DNA of 64,000 nt, from contig NZ_VIGH01000005.1 in the NCBI RefSeq assembly GCF_006704125.1, forward strand, positions 310,001 to 374,000, given 5' to 3'. The notes beneath the pieces were generated by a model, which searched no databases, was not told the origin of the DNA, and saw nothing but the letters and a program-made list of their open reading frames with translations. Position numbers and translations under genes: made by a program. This document shows positions 1-9,383 of the stretch, one piece after another; position 1 is the first letter of the stretch, and every line of letters starts with the position of its first letter. The DNA comes from Rhodococcus spelaei. Its GTDB lineage: Bacteria > Actinomycetota > Actinomycetes > Mycobacteriales > Mycobacteriaceae.

Positions 1-1
1 G

Positions 2-3000
2 CCGCTGGGCTCGCTGCGGCACGTGTTCGTGATCGGTGAGGCGCTGCCGGCGGAGACGGTGCGTGCGTTCGCGGCGGTCAGCTCGGCTCGGCTGCACAAC
101 CTGTACGGGCCGACCGAGGCAGCGGTGTCGATCACCTACCGGGAGGTGACCGGTGACGGTCACGCGGCGGCGGTGTCGATCGGACGGCCGCAGTGGAACT
201 CGCAGGTGTTCGTCCTCGACTCGCGGCTGCGACCCGTTCCGGTGGGAGTGCCGGGCGAGCTGTACCTGGCGGGCGACCAGCTCGCCCGCGGCTACTACGG
301 CCGGGTCGACCTGACGTCGGATCGGTTCGTGGCCAATCCCTTCGGCGAGCACGGCGAACGGATGTATCGCACCGGCGATCTCGTGTACTGGGGTGCGGAC
401 GGGGAGCTCGGCTACATCGGGCGCACCGACTTCCAGGTCAAGTTCCGCGGCCAGCGGATCGAGCTGGGCGAGATCGAGACGGCGTTGCTCGCGCACGAGA
501 CAGTGCTGCAGTCGGCCGTGCTGGTGGTCTCCACCGCGACGGGTGATCAGTTGGTGGCATATGTGGTGCCGTCGCAGGGCGCGCAGGTGGTCCAGGCGGA
601 TCTCGTCGGCTTCGCGGCGACGTCGCTGCCCACCTACATGATTCCGGCGGCGGTCGTCGTGCTGGACGAGTTCCCACTGAACTCGTCGGGCAAGTTGGAC
701 CGTAAGGCGTTGCCGGCGCCCACGTTCGAGGCAAGGGAGTACCGCGCGCCGGAGACCGCGTCCGAGCGACTGGTCGCCGAGACCTTCGCCGACGTGCTCG
801 GCGTCGAGCGAGTCGGTCTCGATGACGACTTCTTCGAACTCGGCGGCAACTCGCTGGTCGCGATGCAGGTCGCCGCGCGGCTGGGCAGCGCGCTCGACAC
901 CCGTGTCGCGGTGCGTGAGCTGTTCGAGACCACCACGGTCGAGCTTCTCGCCGCAACGCTCGACGCCGCGGTGGGCGGGGACGGCCGGATTGCCTTGACG
1001 GCCAGGGAGCGTCCGGCCCGGATTCCGCTGTCGACCGCGCAGTCGCGGATGTGGTTCATCAACCAATTCGACACCGGGTCGGCGGCGTACAACATTCCGG
1101 TCGCGGTGCGGTTGTCCGGCGCGCTGAATGTCCCGGCACTGCAGGCCGCGGTGGCTGACGTGGTCGACCGGCACGAGGTGCTCCGCACCGTGTACCCGTC
1201 CGTGGACGGAACCGGCTCACAGGTGATTCTCACCGCGGAGCAGGCGATCCCGGAGCTCGAGCTGGTGTCGGTGCCCGAATCGGCACTGATCGACCGGGTG
1301 ATCGAGACGGTGACGACGGGCTTCGACGTGACCGAGCAGGTTCCGGTGCGTGCGGCTCTGCTGCAGGTCGCGCCGGAGAACGACGGCGCGGCACCCGCAA
1401 CCGGCGAGTTCGTGCTGGTGCTCGTGGTGCATCACATCGCGGGCGATGCGCTCTCGATGGGGCCGCTGGCCCGCGACGTGATGGCGGCCTACGCTGCCCG
1501 GTCCGCCGGCCACGAGCCCGGCTGGGCCCCGCTTGCGGTGCAGTACGCGGACTACACGCTGTGGCAGCGTGAGGTGCTCGGCAGCGAGGACGACTCGCAG
1601 TCGCTGATCGCTCGCCAGCTCGCGTACTGGACGCAGAACCTGGCGGGGCTCCCGGACCAGCTGGAACTGCCCGCCGACCGGCCCCGGCCGCCGGTGGCCT
1701 CCCATCGAGGCGCGAGCGTCGACTTCGGGGTGGACGCGGATCTGCACGGCGCGCTGACCGACTTGGCCCGCCGGCACAATGCGACTCTGTTCATGGTCGC
1801 GCACTCCGCGTTGGCAGTGCTCCTGGCACGGATGTCCGGCAGCGGCGACATCGCGATCGGTACGCCGGTCGCGGGCCGTGGCGAGGCCGCGCTCGACGAC
1901 CTGGTCGGCATGTTCGTCAACACGCTCGTGCTGCGGACGACCGTGGCCCCGGGTGCGACCTTCGAGGAGTTGCTGGCCCACGCACGGGAGACCGACCTGA
2001 CGGCCTTCGCGAATGCGGATGTGCCGTTCGAGCGACTGGTCGAGGTTCTCTCACCGGAACGCTCGCAGAGCCGGCACCCCCTGTTCCAGGTCGCTCTGGC
2101 CTTCGGAAGCCACAGCGAGGGCGGGGCGGTCGAGCTACCCGGACTGCGGGCCGAGGGCCTCGATCTCGACGCGACGGTCGCGAAGTTCGATCTGCAGCTG
2201 AACCTGGCCGAGCGGATCGACGAGAACGGGCAGTTCGCCGGGTTGACCGGCGGAATCGACTACGCGACCGACCTGTTCGACGAGCGAACGGTGATCGATC
2301 TCGCTGACCGATTCCTGCGGGTGCTCCGCGCGGTCGTTGCCGAGCCGGCAGCAACGGTCGGAGAGATCGACACCCTGGACAGCGCCGAACGGTTGGCGCT
2401 GACCACCCGACTCGGAGCGGACGGGGGCGAGCCGCAGACCCTGGCCGGGCTGCTGGCCGCCGGCGCGACCATGGATCCGGACCGGGTGGCGGTGACCGAC
2501 AGTGGTCGCGAGCTGACCTACCGCGAGCTCGACGAACGATCCTCACGGCTGGCGCGTGTGCTGATCGAACTCGGGGCAGGCCCCGAGGAATTGGTTGCCG
2601 TGGCGTTGCCGCGGTCGATCGAGTCGGTGCTGACGGTGTGGGCTGTCGCCAAGACCGGCGCGGCCTTCGTCCCCGTGGATCCGAAGTATCCGGCCGACCG
2701 CATCGCCCACATGCTGACCGACAGCAGGGCAGTCCTGGGCGTGACCACCGCCGGGTTCGCGGCGGAGTTGCCCGCTCAGGTGCGCTGGGTCGCAATCGAC
2801 GACGACGCCGTCGTCGAGAGGTGCTCGGCGGTCTCACCGGCCCCGATCGTCGATGCGGACCGCGTCGTGCCGTTGCGGATCGAGAATCCGGCCTACGTGT
2901 TCTACACGTCGGGTTCGACCGGCAAGCCGAAGGGCGTGGTCGTCACCCATTCCGGATTGGCGAACCTCAGCTACTTCGCCCGGACGAGGTACTGGATCTC

Positions 3001-5032
3001 GGCCGAATCGAGGACGTTGCACTTCGCTTCCCCCAGCTTCGACATCTCGGTCAACGAGCTGTTGTTCGCGACCGGTTCGGGCGCGACGATGGTGATCGTC
3101 CCTCCGACCGTCTACGGCGGAGCAGAACTGACCGAGCTGATGCGGCGTGAACGCGTCACGCACCTGGTGATCACCCCGTCGGTGCTGGCGTCGGTCGATC
3201 CGTCCGTACTGCCCGACCTGCGGGTCGCCGTGGTCGGCGGCGAGGCCTGCCCGCCGGAGCTGGTGGCGCGATGGGCAGGCTCCCACGAGCTCGTCAATGG
3301 GTACGGTCCGACCGAGGCCACCGTCATGGCGACCTCGGGCGAACCGTTGGTACCGGGACAGCAGGTCACCATCGGTGGACCGGTCAGCGGGGTGCAGACC
3401 CTGATTCTCGACGGCCGACTGCAGCCGGTGCCGCGCGGTGTTTCCGGCGAGCTGTACCTGGCTGGGCCCGCGTTGGCCCGCGGCTACCGCGGCCGGGTGG
3501 ACCTCACGGCCGAGCGGTTCGTGGCCAACCCGTACGGCGAGCCCGGAGGTCGGATGTACCGGACCGGTGACGTGGTGCGGTGGACCGAACGTGGCGAGAT
3601 CGAGTACCTCGGCAGGTCGGACTTCCAGGTGAAGGTGCGCGGTTTCCGGATCGAGCTGGGCGAGATCGACGCAGCGTTGTCGGCCCACGAGGATGTGGAG
3701 TTTGCGGCCACGATCGGGCACACGAACGCGGCGGGCTCGACCTCGTTGGTCTCGTACGTGTTGCCGGCACCCGGCCGCACGGTCGATCCCGCGCAGCTGA
3801 CCCAGTTCGCGGCCCAGTCGCTGACCGCGTACATGGTGCCGGCGGCCATCATGGTGCTCGACGAGATCCCGGTCACCCCGGTCGGCAAGCTGGACCGGAA
3901 GGCCTTGCCGGAGCCGGTCTTTGCGGCGCGCGAATTCCGGGCGCCGACCACCAGGACAGAGGAGGTCGTCGCCGAGGCATTCGCGGAGGTGCTCGACGTC
4001 GAACGGGCGGGTGCGGACGACGACTTCTTCGAGCTCGGCGGCAACTCGTTGCTGGCGACGCAGGTGACGGCACGGATCGGCGCCGAACTGGCGCTGCGGG
4101 TTCCGGTGCTGTGGCTGTTCACCGATTCGACGGTGGCGGCGTTGGCGGCGCGGGTGGAGTCGGCGCGACTCGGACTCGAGAACCTGTCCGACGACGCGGT
4201 TCTCGACGTGCTGATCCCACTGCGGGCGGGCGGATCGAAACCCCCGGTGTTCTGCATCCATCCGGTTCTCGGAGTCTCGTGGGCGTTCGCCGGGTTGGGC
4301 CCGCACATCGACCGTGAGCGGGCGATCTACGGGCTGCAGTCGCCGGCACTCTCGGGCGCCGCGTTGCCGGAGTCGATCGAGGCGTGGGCGCGGGTGTACG
4401 TCGAGCAGATCCGAACGGTCCAACCGGAAGGTCCCTACCACCTGCTCGGGTGGTCGCTCGGCGGCATGATTGCGCATGCGATGGCGTCGCAGTTGCAGGC
4501 GATGGGTGAGGAGATCGGGACGCTGGCCATGATGGACAGCTATGCGCACTCGCCCACCGAGGGTTCCGTCCAGGGGCGGGACATGAGTGCAGCCGATCTG
4601 CTCGGCGGGCTTCTCCCTGCTCTGCTGGCCGATGACGGTGTGGCGTCCGTTCTGCCGCTGGAGACGCTGGCCGCGGAGGAACTGTCCGAAGACCTGTTGG
4701 AGGGTATCCTCGGGAATCTCCCCGCTCCGTTCAATGCGATGAGCGCAGAACGGATCTCGGCGGCCATCGAGTCGGTGGGTCAGGCGAGCGCCATGACCGA
4801 CGACTACGTGCCGCCCAAGTTCAAGGGCGACGTCCTCTACTTTGCTGCACTCGAGGACGACCCGAGCGGCACCGTCGGCGCCGACACCTGGCAGGAGGTC
4901 GTCGACGGACGAATCCTCGTGCACGGTGTCGAGGCAGACCACTGGGGGATGGCTGCGCCGGCCGCGCTCGCTCGGATCGGGGGGGTGCTGAACGCGGAGT
5001 GGAGCCGCGAGGACATCGCCGTCGAGGAGTAG
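2..5032 (+). CDS. Non-ribosomal peptide synthetase, C-terminal part (A-T-C-A-T-TE), 5' truncated by window
   Basis: The reading frame is already open at base 2, so this is the 3' end of a longer gene. It activates, links and releases amino acids in the cytoplasm. Domains in order: an adenylation domain lacking its N-terminal half (to about 715); a carrier domain with GGNS serine near 850; a condensation domain (about 1020-2390) with HHIAGDALS near 1430; a complete adenylation domain (about 2440-3910) with [11 protein letters not shown]; a second carrier domain (GGNS near 4045); and a type I thioesterase (about 4207-5000) with the nucleophile motif GWSLGG near 4450 and a late ADHWGM histidine. 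The terminal thioesterase means this protein carries the last two modules of its assembly line. By eye the complete A domain has specificity code DINVVGGVMK, which I cannot assign. The partial one shows only F-I-L-V-S of the later positions. mbtH follows at 66 nt, as expected for A-domain partners. Confidence 0.97.
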   Translation, partial: PLGSLRHVFVIGEALPAETVRAFAAVSSARLHNLYGPTEAAVSITYREVTGDGHAAAVSIGRPQWNSQVFVLDSRLRPVPVGVPGELYLAGDQLARGYYGRVDLTSDRFVANPFGEHGERMYRTGDLVYWGADGELGYIGRTDFQVKFRGQRIELGEIETALLAHETVLQSAVLVVSTATGDQLVAYVVPSQGAQVVQADLVGFAATSLPTYMIPAAVVVLDEFPLNSSGKLDRKALPAPTFEAREYRAPETASERLVAETFADVLGVERVGLDDDFFELGGNSLVAMQVAARLGSALDTRVAVRELFETTTVELLAATLDAAVGGDGRIALTARERPARIPLSTAQSRMWFINQFDTGSAAYNIPVAVRLSGALNVPALQAAVADVVDRHEVLRTVYPSVDGTGSQVILTAEQAIPELELVSVPESALIDRVIETVTTGFDVTEQVPVRAALLQVAPENDGAAPATGEFVLVLVVHHIAGDALSMGPLARDVMAAYAARSAGHEPGWAPLAVQYADYTLWQREVLGSEDDSQSLIARQLAYWTQNLAGLPDQLELPADRPRPPVASHRGASVDFGVDADLHGALTDLARRHNATLFMVAHSALAVLLARMSGSGDIAIGTPVAGRGEAALDDLVGMFVNTLVLRTTVAPGATFEELLAHARETDLTAFANADVPFERLVEVLSPERSQSRHPLFQVALAFGSHSEGGAVELPGLRAEGLDLDATVAKFDLQLNLAERIDENGQFAGLTGGIDYATDLFDERTVIDLADRFLRVLRAVVAEPAATVGEIDTLDSAERLALTTRLGADGGEPQTLAGLLAAGATMDPDRVAVTDSGRELTYRELDERSSRLARVLIELGAGPEELVAVALPRSIESVLTVWAVAKTGAAFVPVDPKYPADRIAHMLTDSRAVLGVTTAGFAAELPAQVRWVAIDDDAVVERCSAVSPAPIVDADRVVPLRIENPAYVFYTSGSTGKPKGVVVTHSGLANLSYFARTRYWISAESRTLHFASPSFDISVNELLFATGSGATMVIVPPTVYGGAELTELMRRERVTHLVITPSVLASVDPSVLPDLRVAVVGGEACPPELVARWAGSHELVNGYGPTEATVMATSGEPLVPGQQVTIGGPVSGVQTLILDGRLQPVPRGVSGELYLAGPALARGYRGRVDLTAERFVANPYGEPGGRMYRTGDVVRWTERGEIEYLGRSDFQVKVRGFRIELGEIDAALSAHEDVEFAATIGHTNAAGSTSLVSYVLPAPGRTVDPAQLTQFAAQSLTAYMVPAAIMVLDEIPVTPVGKLDRKALPEPVFAAREFRAPTTRTEEVVAEAFAEVLDVERAGADDDFFELGGNSLLATQVTARIGAELALRVPVLWLFTDSTVAALAARVESARLGLENLSDDAVLDVLIPLRAGGSKPPVFCIHPVLGVSWAFAGLGPHIDRERAIYGLQSPALSGAALPESIEAWARVYVEQIRTVQPEGPYHLLGWSLGGMIAHAMASQLQAMGEEIGTLAMMDSYAHSPTEGSVQGRDMSAADLLGGLLPALLADDGVASVLPLETLAAEELSEDLLEGILGNLPAPFNAMSAERISAAIESVGQASAMTDDYVPPKFKGDVLYFAALEDDPSGTVGADTWQEVVDGRILVHGVEADHWGMAAPAALARIGGVLNAEWSREDIAVEE

Positions 5033-5097
5033 CGGTGGCAGCGAACAGATCGTGAAAACAATGGCGCGACAAGTGCAGTGACGAGAGAGGTAGATCG

Positions 5098-5319
5098 ATG
5101 AGTAACCCCTTCGACGACGAGAACGGCCAGTTCCTGGTCCTGGTGAACGACGAGGGTCAGCATTCACTGTGGCCCATGTTTGCCGAGATCCCCGCGGGCT
5201 GGACCGAGGTACACGGCCCGGCCTCGCGGCAGGACTGCATCGACTACGTCGAGACGAACTGGACCGACATGCGCCCGAAGAGCTTGATCGAGGCGATGGC
5301 GGGCGACGTCGCGCAGTAG
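5098..5319 (+). CDS. mbtH: MbtH-like protein, adenylation-domain chaperone
   Basis: This 73-residue protein has the MbtH signature: an N-terminal NPFDD, then a central [13 protein letters not shown] and a C-terminal [11 protein letters not shown]. These include the conserved tryptophans that pack against NRPS adenylation domains. MbtH proteins bind A domains and are often needed for their folding or activity. The gene starts at ATG 5098 behind GAGAGG (5085-5090) and lies 66 nt downstream of the NRPS stop, so the two are probably cotranscribed. A strong hairpin follows immediately. It may also serve the giant NRPS at 25532, since MbtH proteins can act in trans; that is inference. Confidence 0.96.
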   Translation: MSNPFDDENGQFLVLVNDEGQHSLWPMFAEIPAGWTEVHGPASRQDCIDYVETNWTDMRPKSLIEAMAGDVAQ

Positions 5320-5330
5320 CCGTCCCACGC

Positions 5331-5368
5331 GAAGCCGGCCCCGGAAGTTGTGTTCGGGGGCCGGCTTC
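5331..5368 (+). terminator. Hairpin terminator after mbtH
   Basis: A perfect 12-bp inverted repeat has GAAGCCGGCCCC at 5331-5342 and GGGGCCGGCTTC at 5357-5368, with a 14-nt loop. It starts 11 nt after the mbtH stop. There is no T-run, which is common for actinobacterial terminators. It marks the end of the first NRPS operon. Confidence 0.75.
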
Positions 5369-5470
5369 TGCTTGTCCTGTGGTAGCTCGAAAACCGGTGC
5401 AGCATAGACTGATTCATGATCTGCTTCGCTCGGTCCGGCTGGTCCTCGCAAAATGGAAGGCAGTTCCGAA

Positions 5471-6058
5471 TTGAACAAGCGAATCCCCGCCGCGGTGGTC
5501 GTCGCCGTGGCTTCGGCACCGCTGCTCGCGTGCGCGCTCGCGACTCCCGCTGTCGCCGATTCCGCAGGCGTCAAGGCGGAGGCGATCGGATACGGCTACG
5601 ACGTGCACGTGTCCTTCCTCAACTACACCGATCAGCCGGTCACATGTTCAGCTCAGCTCGACGATGATTCGAACCAGGAGACGGTGTCGGGCCCCGCGAG
5701 TAGTTGGATCGGCGGAACCCGGCCCGGTTACGGGGCGAACCTGGGTGTCGTCGTTCTGAACGCCGGCCGCGCGGGAAACTGGCATGTCGAATGGACCTGC
5801 AGCGGTTCCCAGGAGTCGTGGGGCACGCAGCCGATGTCGCCCACCCCGACGGCCCCGCCGATCGCGGTGACCACCGCGGCACTCGAAGTCTACGGAGTGC
5901 ACACCGGATCGGCGGCACTCGATTCTGGTTCTGCTGCAGTTGATATCGGAGTGGGTGCACTCCTTCGGGGCGCGGGGAGCTCGGTCCATGAAACCCCACT
6001 GTGTCGAATCATGACACGTGAGAACTTCCCGATCACCTGTGGACCCCCCTCGTACTGA
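5471..6058 (+). CDS. Small secreted protein of unknown function
   Basis: I do not recognise a family. I chose TTG 5471 because it follows GGAAGG (5455-5460) and gives a clean N-terminus MNKRIP, a hydrophobic stretch and an ALATPAVADS-type signal peptidase I site. ATG 5453 is an in-frame alternative that adds six residues and puts a charged MEGSSE ahead of the signal. The mature part is about 165 residues with four cysteines and a threonine/proline segment (MSPTPTAPP), so it is probably exported and perhaps disulfide-bonded. It resembles the many low-complexity secreted proteins of Rhodococcus and Mycobacterium only in a general way. It stands alone between the NRPS terminator and a membrane protein gene. 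Confidence 0.75.
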   Translation: MNKRIPAAVVVAVASAPLLACALATPAVADSAGVKAEAIGYGYDVHVSFLNYTDQPVTCSAQLDDDSNQETVSGPASSWIGGTRPGYGANLGVVVLNAGRAGNWHVEWTCSGSQESWGTQPMSPTPTAPPIAVTTAALEVYGVHTGSAALDSGSAAVDIGVGALLRGAGSSVHETPLCRIMTRENFPITCGPPSY

Positions 6059-6144
6059 CCGGACGTCGGAACTTCGATGTCGACACCGCAGACTGGGTGC
6101 GGCGAAAGCGTGCGTGTCCGGCCCGCGGATGGTGAACTTCACGT

Positions 6145-6519
6145 ATGACCGCTGCAATCGACATCTTCCTGATCCTGCATTTCATCGGCCTCGCGGCCAT
6201 CATCGGCTCGTGGATGACCGTGCTCAGGGCGCCGCGAGTGATCCCGGGGATGCTGCACGGCGCCATCCTGCAGGTTGTGTCCGGACTCGCGCTCGTGGGT
6301 CTCAACGAGGCGAACGACGCGACGCTCAACCACACCAAGGTCGCCGTCAAACTGGTGATTGCCGTGGTGATCCTGGTGCTGGCGGTGGTCGGGTTGCGTC
6401 AGCAGAAGGCGACCGTCGCGAGCGAGTCGGGTGTGGCGGTCGCGACCTCCACCGTGACCCTCGCCCAGGCCATCGGCATCCTCGCCGTCGCCAACGTGAT
6501 CATCGCCGTCGTCTGGTAG
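6145..6519 (+). CDS. Small four-helix integral membrane protein
   Basis: The 124-residue product is strongly hydrophobic with about four predicted membrane helices: residues 5-25 (IFLILHFIGLAAIIGSWM), roughly 35-52, 66-86 (VKLVIAVVILVLAVVGL) and 103-124. The sequence ends in a membrane helix. A charged loop with NEANDATLNHTK lies between helices 2 and 3. The ATG at 6145 has only a weak upstream purine run (GGATGG). No catalytic motif is visible. It looks like an uncharacterised actinobacterial membrane protein. Function unknown. Confidence 0.8.
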   Translation: MTAAIDIFLILHFIGLAAIIGSWMTVLRAPRVIPGMLHGAILQVVSGLALVGLNEANDATLNHTKVAVKLVIAVVILVLAVVGLRQQKATVASESGVAVATSTVTLAQAIGILAVANVIIAVVW

Positions 6520-6819
6520 CCGCTGGTGTCGAGGTTGAATTCGTTATCGGCGGGGCTCTGTCCGGGGCGACGTCACCCACAACCTTCGTGAAGGAGTCCT
6601 CACTGGGCTCAGTAGAGAGACTGTCGGGGTTCGCTCAAGGACCTCGCTTGGCGGAGGTCGGAGGGTGCACGCGTTGTGTTTGACGAATTATATTGTGCAA
6701 GAAAGATATTCGTACTTCATCTCGGTCGATGCTGATATCGTCATGCCCAGGCGTAGGCATTTGCAGCCGTCCGGTGCCTACTGGCGCCATCGTGGTCGTC
6801 GATTTGATCGGAGTGCGGA
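6520..6819. other. 300-base gap, no gene seen; AT-richer than its surroundings
   Basis: No ORF here looks coding. Bases 6660-6740 are clearly lower in GC than the rest of the window. They contain a possible promoter (separate entry) for the secreted-protein gene at 6820. A weak 6-bp hairpin (GACCTC 6640-6645 / GAGGTC 6654-6659) is also present. Confidence 0.5.
6680..6710 (+). promoter_or_regulatory. Possible sigma-70-type promoter upstream of the 6820 gene
   Basis: TTGACG at 6680-6685 could be a -35 element. GATATT at 6705-6710 lies 19 nt further on; TATATT at 6689-6694 is another AT-rich box but sits too close. The -10 spacing is longer than ideal, so this is tentative. It would give a leader of roughly 100 nt before the ATG at 6820. 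Confidence 0.25.
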
Positions 6820-7104
6820 ATGGGTAGTTTCAACGTACGTCGTGTTGCATCGGTGGTTGTCGTCTCGGCCGTGTTGGCCGGTGGCGTCGCCTCCGGGGTG
6901 GGTCTGGCGTCCGCATCGCCAACCGGATCTGTCCAGGCCGGCGGATCCGTTGACGCCCTTTCCTCGCCTACCATGGCCAACCCGTTGATTTCATTCCCCG
7001 TGATCGCTCTCGATGCCGTGGTCGGAGTGCCGCTCGTCAAGCTCTTGGTTGCGACCGGGAGCATCCGAGACTGCTCCGGTTTTGATCACTGCATGATGAC
7101 GTAG
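6820..7104 (+). CDS. Small secreted protein of unknown function
   Basis: The product has 94 residues. ATG 6820 is preceded by GGAG (6810-6813) at a good distance. The N-terminus MGSFNVRR followed by VASVVVVSAVLAGGVASGV and LASAS is a typical Sec signal peptide with cleavage near residue 33. The mature peptide is only about 60 residues, rich in small and hydrophobic amino acids. It ends with a short cysteine pair (RDCSGFDHCMMT) that could form a disulfide. I do not recognise the family. The gene is convergent with the GntR-type regulator and has no operon partner. Confidence 0.72.
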   Translation: MGSFNVRRVASVVVVSAVLAGGVASGVGLASASPTGSVQAGGSVDALSSPTMANPLISFPVIALDAVVGVPLVKLLVATGSIRDCSGFDHCMMT

Positions 7105-7210
7105 GGGCCTTCCTCGCCCGCTTCGTTGTCGGCTCCCAGTGAGCTGCACGCCATGCAATCGACACCTACTTGCGGTCCGCGGGGGGCTCGCTCTATCCGG
7201 CAGCGGCCGC

Positions 7211-7906
7211 TCAGTCCCAGATGCCGGCCTTCTCCAAGTGTGCGACAAGACGTTTCGCGCCATCGGTGAAGTGGGCTCGGGTCTCCCGGCCAGCCCTGTC
7301 CGCGTCACCGGCCGCCAGCGCGTCGATCAGGCGGGTGTGGCTGGCGGTCGCCGCCTCGCCCCACCCGCGGTCGCCGGAGTAGAAGTGCACGGGGGTGTAG
7401 CGGATGGCGTTGAGCAGGAACCAGGACAGCTTGTTGGCCCCCGCGAGGTGGTTGAGCACCCGGTGGAAGCTGAACTCGAGATCTTCGATCCGGCCGGCGT
7501 CGGACTCCGAGACCGCCTGCGCAAGATCGGCATTGACGGACCGCAGTTCGTCGAGAATCTCCGGAGTCACCTCGGGGGTGGCGCGGATCGCGAGCTGCTC
7601 GGCGATCTGGCCCTGCAGCCAGAAGAGGTCGTTGATGTCGCCGCGGGTCAGCGAGGCCACCACGTAGCCGCGGTGCGGCACCAGTTCGACCAGCCCCTCG
7701 CCACGCAGCGTCAGGAGGGCCTCGCGCACCGGGGTCACGCTCACCCCGAGTTCGGCGGCCGTCTCGTCGAGTCGGATGAACTCGCCGGGCCGCACGCCGC
7801 CCGACATGATGAGTCCCCGCACGTGCACGGCGACGTCGTCGGACAGTTGCGGCCGGCGGCGCAGCCCGCGTCCCCCGGAGTTGCGTGAGGTGGCGGAGGT
7901 GGTCAT
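7211..7906 (-). CDS. GntR-family transcriptional regulator, FadR/FCD subfamily
   Basis: The product has 231 residues. An N-terminal winged helix-turn-helix (about 22-88) shows the GntR hallmark LDETAAELGVSVTPVREAL followed by LVELVPHRGYVV. The C-terminal all-helical FCD ligand-binding domain (about 95-220) keeps the spaced histidines usually used for metal binding (SFHRVLNHL, SHTRLI, RAHF). Such regulators commonly sense acyl-CoAs or organic acids; Mce1R of mycobacteria belongs to the same class. ATG 7906 has an AAGGAG site. It lies 105 bp downstream of the acyl-CoA dehydrogenase on the same strand, so the two may be cotranscribed. A 7-bp palindrome in the divergent promoter at 9276-9296 is its best candidate operator. 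The ligand is not predictable. Confidence 0.93.
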   Translation of the reverse strand: MTTSATSRNSGGRGLRRRPQLSDDVAVHVRGLIMSGGVRPGEFIRLDETAAELGVSVTPVREALLTLRGEGLVELVPHRGYVVASLTRGDINDLFWLQGQIAEQLAIRATPEVTPEILDELRSVNADLAQAVSESDAGRIEDLEFSFHRVLNHLAGANKLSWFLLNAIRYTPVHFYSGDRGWGEAATASHTRLIDALAAGDADRAGRETRAHFTDGAKRLVAHLEKAGIWD

Positions 7907-8011
7907 CGAGGCTCCTTCTTCACGCCAGACAGCATAGGCGCAGGCGGGCGGTCCCCTCGCGGGTTTGTCGCGGTACCGGCCGCGCGGGCCGAGCCCACGC
8001 GGCCGCCGCGG

Positions 8012-9157
8012 TCACAATCCGAACGTCTTGCCGATGATGTCGCGCTGGATCTCGCTGGTGCCGCCGAAGATCGTGGACACCAGGGTTGCACGGACGTGCT
8101 TCTCCATGTCGAACTCGGCGGCGTAACCGTAGCCGCCCATCATCTGCATGCCCTCGAGTGCAACGCGCTTGGCTGTCTCGGTCGCCTTCAGCTTGGCCAT
8201 CGACGCCTCGCGGGCCAGCATCTTGTCCGGATGTGCATCCGCCTCGCGGGCCACGCTGTAGACCAGCAGTTTGGTGCATTCGATCTCGGTGGCGAGGTCG
8301 GCCATCCGGTGTCGCAGCGCTTGGAAAGAGCCGATGGCCCGACCGAACTGCTTGCGTTGGGTGATGAATCCGAGGGTGTCCTCGAACGCCCGCTCGGCGG
8401 TGCCCAGGATCATCGCCGAGAGGATCAGCCGCTCGAAGTTCAGCCCGGTCATCAGTTGCCGCCAGCCGCCCCCGACCTCGCCGACCACTGCGTCAGCGGG
8501 CAACTCGCAGTCGGTGAAGTAGAGGTCGTTGGTCTCCTTCTGGCCGCCCATCAGTTCGATCGCGCTGATCTTGAGGCCGGCGGTGTCCGCGGGTACGTGG
8601 AACATCGTCAGGCCCTCGTGCTTGCTCTCGCCCCGACTGGTGCGCGCGACCAGCAGGATGTTCTCGGAGATGTGAGCGTTCGAGCACCAGGTCTTCTGGC
8701 CGTTGATCAGCCAGCCGTCGGACGTCTTCTCCGCCTTGGTGCTCAGATTGCCTACATCGGAACCGGCCTCGGGCTCGGACATCGAGATCGACTGGGATGC
8801 ACCACGAACGATGCCGCGCAGTACGTTGTCCTTCTGTTCGGCGGTGCCGAACCTCTCGTACGCCCCACCGGTGATCAGGGTCGGCCCGATGGCACCGATC
8901 GGAGCCATCCCACGCGCGGTCTCCTCGAGCAGGATGCACATGTCGACCATGGTCGCCGCGGATCCTCCGTAGGCCTCGGGCACGGTCAGTCCCAGCCATC
9001 CCAGGTCGGCCATCTTCTCGTAGAGGCCCTGATTGTGATTGTGGGCGCCGCGGTCGGTGAGCTGGTCACGCTTCTCGCGGGTACCTGCCTCTCGCTTGCA
9101 GAAGTCGGCGACGGCCTGGCCGAACGCCCGCTGTTCGGTGCTGAACTCAATGCTCAT
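8012..9157 (-). CDS. fadE: Acyl-CoA dehydrogenase (FadE type)
   Basis: FAD-dependent alpha,beta-oxidation of an acyl-CoA thioester in the cytoplasm. The 381-residue length and motifs SMSEPEAGSDVGN (about 126-138), WLINGQKTWCSN (149-160) and the C-terminal QMMGGYGY and FGGTSEIQRDIIGK are typical. The C-terminal position that carries the catalytic Glu in medium-chain enzymes is Gly here (FGGT instead of YEGT). Instead E242 in GLNFERLIL matches the base position of isovaleryl-CoA-type dehydrogenases, so the enzyme is probably active with that alternative Glu. I chose ATG 9157 (MSIEFS): an upstream extension to 9280 would add 41 proline/threonine-rich residues, while GGAG lies upstream of 9157. 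It is divergent from the aldehyde dehydrogenase and upstream of gntR. The substrate is unknown; the Mce and FadD context suggests a lipid or sterol-like acid. Confidence 0.95.
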   Translation of the reverse strand: MSIEFSTEQRAFGQAVADFCKREAGTREKRDQLTDRGAHNHNQGLYEKMADLGWLGLTVPEAYGGSAATMVDMCILLEETARGMAPIGAIGPTLITGGAYERFGTAEQKDNVLRGIVRGASQSISMSEPEAGSDVGNLSTKAEKTSDGWLINGQKTWCSNAHISENILLVARTSRGESKHEGLTMFHVPADTAGLKISAIELMGGQKETNDLYFTDCELPADAVVGEVGGGWRQLMTGLNFERLILSAMILGTAERAFEDTLGFITQRKQFGRAIGSFQALRHRMADLATEIECTKLLVYSVAREADAHPDKMLAREASMAKLKATETAKRVALEGMQMMGGYGYAAEFDMEKHVRATLVSTIFGGTSEIQRDIIGKTFGL

Positions 9158-9275
9158 CTCGGTGATCTCCGTCGGTCGAGTCGGTCCGGATCTTGTCGTC
9201 TCGGGGGTCGGGCTGCGCGGGGTCTTGTCGACCGATGCCGCGCGGCCTACTGTGATGCCCACCACGCTACAGCAA

Positions 9276-9296
9276 ATCACATATATTTGATGTGAT
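9276..9296. promoter_or_regulatory. Palindromic operator candidate in the fadE/aldehyde dehydrogenase divergent promoter
   Basis: ATCACAT (9276-9282) and ATGTGAT (9290-9296) form a perfect 7-bp inverted repeat around a 7-nt AT-rich centre. A second dyad, CAAAT / ATTTG (9273-9277 / 9285-9289), is interleaved. It sits between divergent genes in otherwise GC-rich DNA, and a further TGTGAT occurs at 9251-9256. It is probably the site of the GntR-type regulator encoded two genes away; which protein binds is inference. Confidence 0.6.
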
Positions 9297-9383
9297 CTGC
9301 ATACGGATTGCGGTCGTTCGGCAAAGGTTCATGTCGACGAACCGTCGTCGGTAGCCGAGCCACAGACATCGGAGGAGCCAGCC

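Noticed and set aside
2834-5167. A 777-codon minus-strand frame opposite the first NRPS and mbtH
   Set aside because: It is a shadow of the NRPS coding frame; its translation has no recognisable motif.
8012-9280. Longer fadE start at 9280
   Set aside because: The extra 41 residues are Pro/Thr-rich, unlike the family, and cover the divergent promoter and most of the palindrome region; ATG 9157 has a ribosome site and the normal family N-terminus.
8096-9295. A 399-codon plus-strand frame across fadE
   Set aside because: It is antisense to a complete acyl-CoA dehydrogenase and has no domain pattern.
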